A DNA stretch of 64,000 nucleotides from JASLQO01 sp002327525 (GTDB lineage Bacteria > Pseudomonadota > Gammaproteobacteria > Pseudomonadales > Azotimanducaceae). The stretch covers positions 1 through 64,000 of the forward strand of contig JASLQO010000003.1 in assembly GCA_030744435.1 (NCBI GenBank), read 5' to 3'. Within the stretch, counting starts at the first letter, position 1; every line of letters starts with the position of its first letter. The position numbers and the translations under genes were made by a program. The notes under the pieces are model-generated. The model was not told the origin of the DNA. It saw nothing but the letters and a program-made list of their open reading frames with translations, and ran no database searches. Below are positions 1-6,460 of this stretch, piece after piece.

Positions 1-101
1 TCTACGACGCCATGTCTGTTTTCATTCCGGCGCCCGCGCTTCGCTACGCCCAACATCCATCACAAAAGCAACGCGAAGGCACTGGTAAAAAAACGAAAAT
101 T

Positions 102-269
102 CTAATTGTCGCCAGCGAAAGAAATAGTTGACGCTGACCAAGCGTTGGTACCCAGCGGCGCGGGTGCGGCGGAAGAATACGCCCAGATCTGCCATTCAGC
201 ACCGTCGCGTGGTCCATCCGGCTCGCCAGCCTGTGCAATCAAACTAAGGGCAGCCACTAATACCCCAAA
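102..269 (-). pseudogene. 5' remnant of a possible exported-protein gene, cut by the IS
   Basis: On the minus strand an open frame enters from the IS boundary at 269 and stops at 102, about 55 residues. It begins with a hydrophobic run (GVLVAALSLIAQA) like a signal-peptide core, followed by a polar stretch ending in WAYSSAAP. The frame has no start codon of its own outside the IS. I read it as the front part of a secreted-protein gene interrupted by the IS3 element. The family is not recognised and the call is weak; the rest of 1-101 shows nothing I can support. Confidence 0.25.
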
Positions 270-343
270 TGACCTTTCCCCCAAAAACATGGCCATTGAG
301 AAAGAGACTTTTCCCGTAACATTGATGCCAGGGAGAAGTGGAT

Positions 344-610
344 ATGAAGCGCAAGCGCTACAGCGAAGAGCAGATCATTGGGATTCTAAAGGAGCATGAA
401 AGTGGTCTGTCAGCGGAAGAGTTGATCCGCAAACACGGTATTGCTCACGGTACTTTTTACCGCTGGAAGTCGAAGTACGGCGGTATGGAAGTTTCTGATG
501 CTAAGCGGATGAGGGAACTCGAGTCAGAGAATGCGAGGCTCAAGAAACTGTTGGCCGAGACGTTGCTGGAGAAGAGCGCAGTGGAGGATGCACTTCGCCG
601 AAAGTGGTAA
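344..610 (+). CDS. IS3-family transposase OrfA (helix-turn-helix)
   Basis: This 88-residue protein is the DNA-binding subunit of an IS3 transposase. It opens MKRKRYSEEQIIGILKEHESG, then an HTH (AEELIRKHGIAHGTFYRWKSKYGG). The second half is a leucine-zipper-like helix (ELESENARLKKLLAETLLEK) used for multimerisation. GGGAGAAG sits at the right distance before ATG 344. The end overlaps the orfB start by 7 nt. In this family OrfA and OrfB can be joined by -1 frameshifting, but the overlap here (CGAAAGTGG) is not a strong slippery site, so simple translational coupling is also possible. Confidence 0.85.
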   Translation: MKRKRYSEEQIIGILKEHESGLSAEELIRKHGIAHGTFYRWKSKYGGMEVSDAKRMRELESENARLKKLLAETLLEKSAVEDALRRKW

Positions 611-1416
611 AGCCGACAGCAAAGCGCGAGGTTGTCGGCTTTTTCCAGCAAGAGCATCAGTTGAGTCAGCGAGCTGCGTGTCGGCTGGCAGGCATCAGTC
701 GTCAGGCGATGAGTTATCGACCCAGATGCAAACCGGATCGCGAGTTACGCGAACGACTCAAAGCATTGGGTGAGCAATACCCGCGCTACGGCTACCTGAT
801 GCTTCACGCAATGCTCAAAGCGGAAGGGTTGGTGATCAATCGGAAACGGACGTATCGACTCTACACGGAGCTACAGATGCAGGTTCGAACCAAGAAACGT
901 AAGAAGCTTGTGCGACCCAGAGTGCCGATGGTGATACCCACAAAGGTCAACGAGCGTTGGTCTTTAGACTTCGTTCACGACCAACTCGCCAATGGGCGAC
1001 GTATCCGCATACTGAATATCGTCGATGATTATTCCAGATCCTGCGTCGGCCAACTGGTCGATACATCCATCTCTGGTGAACGGATGGCGCGTTTCCTCGA
1101 TGAAGTAGGCCGACCTCTGCCCAGGACTATTGTTCTGGACAATGGACCTGAGATGACAAGCAAAGCCATGTTCTTCTGGTCGCAGCGTAATTCGGTGAAG
1201 TTGCACTTCATCCAACCCGGCAAGCCGACCCAGAATGCGTTCGTTGAATCATTCAACGGACGTTTTAGAGACTACTGCTTGAACCAACAATATTTTCTCA
1301 ATCTCACCGATGCCAGGTCGATCGTTGACCGTTGGCGAGAACACTACAATCGAGTCAAACCTCATAGTTCGCTCGACTACCAGCCCCCCGCTTTATTTGA
1401 AGAGCGGGTGGCTTAA
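604..1416 (+). CDS. IS3-family transposase OrfB (DDE integrase core)
   Basis: This 270-residue protein carries the catalytic RNase-H-like domain that cuts and joins IS ends. The N-terminal region holds an HTH_21-type segment (YPRYGYLMLHAML). The rve core follows, with the catalytic triad visible as D in WSLDFVHD, D in IVLDNGPEMTS and E in NAFVESFNGRFRDYCLN. The C-terminus HYNRVKPHSSLDYQPPALF is typical of the family. The start is GTG 604, inside the end of orfA. Length and motifs are intact, so a functional transposase is likely. Confidence 0.85.
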   Translation: MVKPTAKREVVGFFQQEHQLSQRAACRLAGISRQAMSYRPRCKPDRELRERLKALGEQYPRYGYLMLHAMLKAEGLVINRKRTYRLYTELQMQVRTKKRKKLVRPRVPMVIPTKVNERWSLDFVHDQLANGRRIRILNIVDDYSRSCVGQLVDTSISGERMARFLDEVGRPLPRTIVLDNGPEMTSKAMFFWSQRNSVKLHFIQPGKPTQNAFVESFNGRFRDYCLNQQYFLNLTDARSIVDRWREHYNRVKPHSSLDYQPPALFEERVA

Positions 1417-1466
1417 TACTGTGGATTTGTCTCTTTCCAACCGGACAAGATGCAGGGGAAAGGCCA

Positions 1467-1711
1467 CCTTCAGCAAGGGTGTCAACCAACACCTTGTTCC
1501 CAATGCACAGCGTATTTCAATTCAGGTAAATGATGATTTGGAAGCGCATCGGCGGGGGCGCTTGGCCTGGTCTCATGCAACGTTACATATAGAAACAGTA
1601 TTGACTGACGGCAGCATTAACCCTGGTGATGCTCGTCAAAGCTTGATTTGGTACTTAACGGATGAGGGCTGGCGTATTATTCACGAGCATTTCTCGTTTC
1701 CGCAAACATAG
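1467..1711 (+). pseudogene. C-terminal fragment of an NTF2/SnoaL-like protein, beheaded by the IS
   Basis: Immediately outside the right IS end an open frame of about 80 codons ends with WYLTDEGWRIIHEHFS. That GWRI-HEHFS ending is typical of SnoaL/DUF4440-type NTF2-like domains (small cone-shaped folds that bind steroids or serve as isomerases). The first half of the domain is missing and no matching 5' part lies left of the IS. The IS therefore sits at a rearranged junction rather than in a simply split gene. Probably not expressed as a working protein. Confidence 0.5.
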
Positions 1712-1733
1712 AGGTGGGGTCGAATTTACATGG

Positions 1734-2140
1734 CTACTGATGACGCCTAAGACGCCAGGTTAGCTCGGTACGGTTAGAGACGCCATAATGGCGATAGATA
1801 CGCCTGATATGATCTTTAACCGTATTTTCCGAAACCCCCATCTCCTTGGCGATTAATTTGTTGGAATAGCCCCGTACGAGTAAATCCAGCGCCTGCTGGG
1901 TTCTTTCGCCGAATTTATTCGCTTCAATCAATTGCGGACTTTGATGTTCGCCGGCTGTTTCCTCCAATACCTTTTTGATAATAGTAATAAACCCCGAATC
2001 ATCATTAGGTAGAGGCAAAGTGGTAAGAGAGAAGCACTTTTTATTGGCGGTAAAAACAGTTCGTTCAACCAACTGGTGGGTATCGGTCTTTAATGAATGA
2101 ATATTCGCATTGAAGGCATCAACAGCAACCTGTATTACCG
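1734..2140 (-). pseudogene. LuxR-type regulator, N-terminus lost
   Basis: The last 65 or so residues form a clear LuxR/GerE helix-turn-helix: FGERTQQALDLLVRGYSNKL, then IAKEMGVSENTVKDHIRRIY. About 70 residues upstream could belong to its own sensor domain. Beyond about 2140 the frame is antisense to a transposase remnant, so the apparent start near 2366 is chimeric. The natural N-terminus has been replaced by IS sequence. Related regulators bind DNA through this C-terminal domain and sense a ligand or phosphorylation through the N-terminus. Here the sensory half is absent or incomplete. Confidence 0.6.
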
Positions 2141-2143
2141 CTG

Positions 2144-2353
2144 GAGCATTACTACTATCGGTGGGAACTGGAGAAAGCCATTGAGGAATGGGTCCACCAC
2201 TACAACCATGAGCGCTATCACGAATCGCTGGACAACGTAACACCAGCTGACGTCTTTGGCGGAAGGCGGAATGAGATACCGGATCAACGCGCCCTGGTAA
2301 AAGCCAGGACGATGACGAAACGCAAAATACACAACCTGCGATTAGCAGGCTAA
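2144..2353 (+). pseudogene. C-terminal remnant of a second IS3-type transposase OrfB
   Basis: An open frame from 2144 to a TAA at 2351-2353 translates to YYYRWELEKAIEEWVHHYN, then HERYHESLDNVTPADVFGGR, and ends KRKIHNLRLAG. This is the conserved tail of an IS3-family integrase of a different subgroup from the complete element at 270-1466. Only about 70 codons are left and no catalytic D residues remain. It abuts the truncated LuxR gene, so this old insertion probably removed the regulator's N-terminus. Confidence 0.7.
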
Positions 2354-2507
2354 ACTGGAGCAGCAACTGGCAGATAAGTGTCTCTTAGAAAACGGCTCGA
2401 TTGGTGCCGTATCCTTTGCCGACGTGCAGTAGAAGGGGCGGTTCAGGCTCTCGGCTTGAATGCCCAAGACACCGCTGCAGTACATGAAAAAGCGGGGCAG
2501 GAAAAGA

Positions 2508-3341
2508 ATGGATCTGAAAGCAATCACCTATGAAAAATCGGACGGGGTCGCCACCATCACCAAGAGCAACCCGCCGCAATACGGCATGACCCTGGGCGTG
2601 CTCATTGAGATGGAAGAAGCGCTGATTGACGCAAATAACGATGAAGATGTTTCGGTAGTCGTCATTACCGCAGGCGGTGAAGGGTTTCATATGGGGGCCG
2701 TTGTCTTTGGGGAAGCTCGAAATGATTGGAAATTTACTCCAATCGAATTCAAGGAAATCACCCAGGCCGGGCATGAGCTGTGCCGGATGATCGAAACCAT
2801 GGAAAAGCCGGTCATTGGTGTGGCGAAAGGGGGTGCGGTCGGCGGTGGTTTTGAAAACCTCCACGCATGTGATTTTGTAATTGCATCTGAGGTGGCCAGA
2901 TTCAGCCAACCCGAAGTGACGCTTGGCATGATCTGTGGCTGGGGAGGTACCCAGCGGCTGCCAAGAATGGTCGGGTGGAGAAAAGCAAAAGAAATCCTTA
3001 TGGAGGGTATTGAATTGACCGGCAAGGAGGCTGAAGAAATCGGCTTGATCACCCGGGCGGTACCGATCGATGAGGTTGATGACGTCGTCAAAGCACTTTG
3101 TGATAGGTTGAAAATTTGCGCGCCGGTCGCGCTGGGGTACACCAAGCTTGCAATGAACAAGGTGTGGGAAACCGATTATCGGTCTGGGCTTGACTATGAA
3201 GTCGAAGCCGCGGCGATGACGAACAGTGCAGGGGAGTTTACCGCAGAAGTGTTTGAAGATTTCCTGGAAGGACGGCAGCCGGTTTTTGACAAAAGAAGGC
3301 GAATTACCTCGGGTCCCGAGTGGCGTGGACAAGGTAAGTGA
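2508..3341 (+). CDS. Enoyl-CoA hydratase/isomerase (crotonase) family protein
   Basis: This 277-residue crotonase-fold protein would act on an acyl-CoA thioester in the cytoplasm. The start at ATG 2508 follows GGGGCAGGAAAAG; an in-frame start at 2460 has no ribosome site. The second oxyanion region is present (VAKGGAVGGGFENLHACDFV), followed by FSQPEVTLGMICGWGGTQRLPR where hydratases place a catalytic Glu. The first oxyanion loop reads FHMGAVVFGE instead of the usual CAGAD-type segment. The C-terminus EFTAEVFEDFLEGRQPVF is standard. The substrate may therefore not be a simple enoyl-CoA; isomerase, hydrolase or ring-cleavage roles are alternatives. Confidence 0.8.
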   Translation: MDLKAITYEKSDGVATITKSNPPQYGMTLGVLIEMEEALIDANNDEDVSVVVITAGGEGFHMGAVVFGEARNDWKFTPIEFKEITQAGHELCRMIETMEKPVIGVAKGGAVGGGFENLHACDFVIASEVARFSQPEVTLGMICGWGGTQRLPRMVGWRKAKEILMEGIELTGKEAEEIGLITRAVPIDEVDDVVKALCDRLKICAPVALGYTKLAMNKVWETDYRSGLDYEVEAAAMTNSAGEFTAEVFEDFLEGRQPVFDKRRRITSGPEWRGQGK

Positions 3342-3451
3342 GTCGGAGGGTATGGGAAAGTTAAATACGATTGGAGTGGACTTGGTGTCATTCCTTGAAG
3401 TCTCGGGGTTATTTCGCTACGGCGAGTTAACAGTCAACAGAAGTAGGGTGT

Positions 3452-3503
3452 TGGCGCCCTGAGCCGGACTTGAACCGGCACGGAATTACCTCCGAGGGAT
3501 TTT
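3452..3503 (-). other. 3' half of a tRNA-Leu gene; probable attachment-site scar
   Basis: On the minus strand 52 nt match the 3' part of a bacterial tRNA-Leu (UAA-type): ATCCC (3' side of the anticodon stem), a long variable arm CGGAGGTAATTCCG, a perfect T-arm GCCGG-TTCAAGT-CCGGC, then TCAGGGCG and an encoded CCA. The 5' half (acceptor strand, D-arm, anticodon) is absent; the sequence above 3504 does not continue the tRNA. Such 3' tRNA fragments are the classic footprint of site-specific integration into a tRNA gene. With this orientation, DNA above 3504 would be the inserted side. No integrase gene is in the window. Confidence 0.7.
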
Positions 3504-3648
3504 CTTACCAGCTACAGCCTTCGCTGCCACATAAAGCATGCCTCGCGCTTTGTGGTCTGGTCTTTCTCTTCACCGTATCAGGTGCATTTGACCGTACCCC
3601 CTAACCAGAGCCACGTCTGATGTGGGAGTTTGATCGCAAAAAGGGGTA

Positions 3649-3704
3649 CGAAAAGGGGACGGGTACACTTTCGGAAAGCGGAAAGTGTACCCGTCCCCTT
3701 TTCG
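3649..3704. repeat. Perfect 23-bp inverted repeat (copy 1 of a dispersed short repeat)
   Basis: The arms 3649-3671 and 3682-3704 are exact reverse complements around a 10-nt loop. Their core is GGGGACGGGTACACTTT. Related single copies occur at 5098-5114, 9880-9902 and 13168-13180. In the transcript this would be a long hairpin beginning 8 nt after the acyl-CoA dehydrogenase stop codon, so it may double as a transcription end. Such repeats resemble REP/BIME-type or MITE-like sequences spread by a transposase acting in trans; that is inference. Confidence 0.8.
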
Positions 3705-3711
3705 CTGTCGC

Positions 3712-4974
3712 TCAACCCCAGCGTGGCTGGAAATCGCGGGGGATGCCCAGGCTGTATTTAGCGATCGACTCCAGAGCCATCATGTCTGCGGGAGGATGGG
3801 CCTTGCCGGCGCGCGCGTCGCGGTAGAGACGCTCGAGCCCTTCACGCCGGAAAATGCTGGGTCCACCGGCGATGTCCATCGCAAGTTCGACTACCTTCGT
3901 GTGGTTGTTTGTCGCCACGTACTTGCACAAGCCCCCCTTCGCCATGGCCTCCTGTACATCCCACGGCTTCGCCATCCAGTCTTCAGCGCTTGAGCGAATC
4001 AGTGCACGCGAGGACTCTGTGATTGCGACCATCTCGGCAAGTTGGTACTGCAAGCCCGGCATGTGTGCGAGGGACCGTTCCTCGGTCGCGGGTTTGCGTT
4101 CGTTCAGGTAGCGCTTCACCCAATCGATCGCTGCCTGTGCCACTCCCAGATAAACGGCGGAAATCGTGATGTTGAACCAGGAGCCGAAGGAAGACATGTT
4201 GGCAAAAACGGAGTTTGCGGGCTGAACTGGCGGCATCATCTCATCGGGAATGAAGGCGTCCTTGAACTGAACATCCCAGCTTCCGCTGGCACGCACGCCG
4301 ATCACATCCCAGCTCTCCTCACCCATGCAAATCACGCCGGGATTGTCCTTGGGCACCATCACCATGGTTACGCCCGGCGGTTCGTCATCAGAGACTTCCA
4401 CACGAACGAGCGCTCCGATCATGTCTGCCGCAGGTACGTTGGAGAAGTAGGATTTAGTGCCGTTGATCAGCCATCCGCCGTCTACCTTGTGCGCGACGGT
4501 GGACGGCATCATGTAGGCGCCGGGAGAACTCGTCTCGCTGAAAGAACCGCACAGGATGCCTTTGCTCTCGGCCAGCATCCGCATCATCATCTCGCCCTGC
4601 GCCTGGCGCTCCGGCGTGTCGTTTCGCATATCGACCAATCGTGAACCGAGTCCAAAGATGTGCATGTTGATGCCGATGGTCGTACCTGCACAGCCCTGAG
4701 CCAGTTGTTCCTGACAGGCGCACAGCTCGATCAGGTTTACGCCTTCGCCCCCATATTCTTCGGGTAGTGTCATGTGCGCGTAACCGCTTTCCTTCATTGC
4801 CTCGTAATTCTCGTGCGGAAAGGAATTATTACGGTCGTGCTCATCGGCACGCTCGGCAAAATCAGCGGCGTGCGTTCTTGCACGTTCAAGGAGGCGCACC
4901 TCCCGGTCGCTGATAGGTCGTTTTAGAAGCGTCGGGTATTCCGGAAACGTACCGGTTTGCGTTGAAGAGTTCAC
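3712..4974 (-). CDS. Acyl-CoA dehydrogenase family protein
   Basis: This 420-residue flavoprotein would oxidise an acyl-CoA at the alpha-beta bond using FAD, passing electrons to ETF. The N-terminal helical domain contains YAHMTLPEEYGGEG. The middle beta domain has GILCGSFSETSSPGAYM. The C-terminal helical domain ends GLERLYRDARAGKAHPP and DFQPRWG, a tail shared with a subgroup whose substrates are poorly known. I chose GTG 4974 because AGGGGAA lies just upstream; longer in-frame starts up to 5178 lack a site and add low-complexity residues. The gene is bracketed by copies of the short GTACACTTT repeat. Confidence 0.8.
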   Translation of the reverse strand: MNSSTQTGTFPEYPTLLKRPISDREVRLLERARTHAADFAERADEHDRNNSFPHENYEAMKESGYAHMTLPEEYGGEGVNLIELCACQEQLAQGCAGTTIGINMHIFGLGSRLVDMRNDTPERQAQGEMMMRMLAESKGILCGSFSETSSPGAYMMPSTVAHKVDGGWLINGTKSYFSNVPAADMIGALVRVEVSDDEPPGVTMVMVPKDNPGVICMGEESWDVIGVRASGSWDVQFKDAFIPDEMMPPVQPANSVFANMSSFGSWFNITISAVYLGVAQAAIDWVKRYLNERKPATEERSLAHMPGLQYQLAEMVAITESSRALIRSSAEDWMAKPWDVQEAMAKGGLCKYVATNNHTKVVELAMDIAGGPSIFRREGLERLYRDARAGKAHPPADMMALESIAKYSLGIPRDFQPRWG

Positions 4975-5097
4975 ATTGATTCCCCTGCCTGACCAAGAAG
5001 GTACGATTGACACTACATCGTCGGTCGGGGGGAGCGCGTTACGGGTTTCTACGTAGCCGTATGAACAAACTCCTCTGGCACCTGGCAGGATAGAAAT

Positions 5098-5114
5098 GGG
5101 ACGGGTACACTTTT
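5098..5114 (+). repeat. Short dispersed repeat, copy 2
   Basis: GGGACGGGTACACTTTT matches the core of the inverted repeat at 3649-3704 in the same orientation as its left arm. It lies about 120 bp upstream of the acyl-CoA dehydrogenase start, so the gene is flanked by repeat copies on both sides. The rest of 4975-5410 shows no convincing gene. A ribosome site (GAGGGAAG) precedes the next gene at 5411. Confidence 0.65.
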
Positions 5115-5410
5115 TGATGCTCTGACGAAAAGTTCGGTAAGCGATGGGTAGAGCGACGTGCGAAGGAGAATGCACCACCAGATGCGAGAGACATACTGGT
5201 CTAGATCAAAGTCTGCAGCACGCTGCATTCATACAGTACGTCCCAGTGAGGTCGGCAGAACCCCTGCACGAACACCAGAGCGACTCCTGGATCAGCGTCA
5301 ACTCCTGAGCAGGATTGGAGCGGGCAAGAGAATGAGGCTAGACATCTGGGTTTTCGACACCTGGGGATGTGACCTGGACAATCAAAGTTTAATTACGAGG
5401 GAAGAAATCA

Positions 5411-6391
5411 ATGGTCGTTAAAGTAGAAGACGAATATCGACATGCCGCTCCTGAGGAGCACTCAGTCGGTCTCTGGGGGGATACGCTCTGGGTGAGTGTG
5501 GTGGACCGAGAGGCCAACATCTTCGGCATCAATCACTTTCACCTGACAAACAAGGGCTGGGGACGCTTTGAAGCCTTGTACGTGATCGACGGCGTGCAGC
5601 AGCAGTATGGCAACAAACATCCACTCACGCCCGAGGCGGATCAGGGTCCCTGGACGGATGGACTCCTGACCTATGAGGTCATCAATCCCCTCGAGGAGAT
5701 CAGAATTGCTTTCGACGGACCACGCTTCGGTTTCGATTTGAACTTCAAGGGTCGGTTCGATGTCTTCGACTACCACGACAACCTTCAGGGAAACCCTCTG
5801 GGAGTGGGGCACTACTACGGCGGGCACTTCGAGCAGGGACTGCACTGCACCGGCCCCTTCGAGATCCGCGGCGGACCTAACAAGGGTGAGGTCCGGCAAC
5901 TGGACTCATTCTCACACCGGGATCACTCCTGGTCGACACGATTTGCCGATGAACCGCCGTGGGAGTATTCGCAGCAAAATGTCCCCAACCATTTCTGGCC
6001 TTCAATTCAATTGCCGGACAAGCACATCAACTGCTTGGGCATATACAGCGACGAAACAGGGATTGCTGGTATGCCGGGCGGTTTCATATCAGACAAAGAT
6101 GGTTCCCGGCCCATACACGGCGCGAGTTGTGAGGTACTTTTGGCCGACAACCAACGTGATGCCATCGCTTTTCGCTATGCCATAAATATGCCGGACGGCG
6201 AAATCCTGCATGTCCGCACCGGCCGCAAGTATGGTCAGTTGAAGCTCTGGGATCGCGGTGAGAACGACCTTGAGAATCGGCTCGACTGCTATGAGCCATT
6301 TTTCGATTTCGAGGTGGAGGAAACGGGAGAAACGGGATACGGCGTCGCCGAATACTCGGTCGCTCCTCCGTGGCCTCGCTGGCTGGTGTAA
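5411..6391 (+). CDS. DUF7064-like lipocalin-type protein (hydroxyneurosporene synthase-like fold)
   Basis: This soluble 326-residue protein has no signal peptide. Recognisable segments are HSVGLWGDTLWVSVVDRE near the N-terminus, FDGPRFGFDLNFKGRFDVFD around residue 100-120, and SFSHRDHSWSTR around 170-180. The RDHSWG/S-R motif is characteristic of DUF7064 and the distantly related CrtC-type hydratases, whose His/Asp residues lie in a double-lipocalin fold. The start at ATG 5411 follows GAGGGAAGAAATCA. The downstream PEP-dependent enzyme starts 69 bp later on the same strand, suggesting one transcription unit. The biochemical role is unknown; a lipid- or terpenoid-like substrate would be a guess from the fold. 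Confidence 0.6.
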   Translation: MVVKVEDEYRHAAPEEHSVGLWGDTLWVSVVDREANIFGINHFHLTNKGWGRFEALYVIDGVQQQYGNKHPLTPEADQGPWTDGLLTYEVINPLEEIRIAFDGPRFGFDLNFKGRFDVFDYHDNLQGNPLGVGHYYGGHFEQGLHCTGPFEIRGGPNKGEVRQLDSFSHRDHSWSTRFADEPPWEYSQQNVPNHFWPSIQLPDKHINCLGIYSDETGIAGMPGGFISDKDGSRPIHGASCEVLLADNQRDAIAFRYAINMPDGEILHVRTGRKYGQLKLWDRGENDLENRLDCYEPFFDFEVEETGETGYGVAEYSVAPPWPRWLV

Positions 6392-6460
6392 TCCGCCTCC
6401 CAACGGTATCTTCCACTGTTTCGTTCACATCCAGGATACTGAAAGCGGGGTACCGGGCGG

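Larger units (their letters stand above)
270..1466 (+). mobile_element. IS3-family insertion sequence, apparently complete
   Basis: The element is about 1.2 kb with two overlapping transposase frames, the standard IS3-family plan. The left end reads TGACCTTTCCCC (270-281). The right end is its near-perfect inverse, GGGGAAAGGCCA (1455-1466), so the element has the TG...CA termini typical of the family, with 11 of 12 terminal bases matching. Both transposase frames are open and the DDE residues are present, so it could be active. No target-site duplication is visible: CAAA precedes the left end and CCTT follows the right end. That suggests deletion or recombination next to the IS after insertion. 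Confidence 0.85.

Noticed and set aside
2385..3332. Long minus-strand frame of 315 codons
   Set aside because: It is antisense to the crotonase gene, has no recognisable domain and no ribosome site.
3452..3620. A complete tRNA or tmRNA gene
   Set aside because: Only the 3' half of a tRNA-Leu is present; the next 100 nt cannot form the acceptor, D or anticodon arms.
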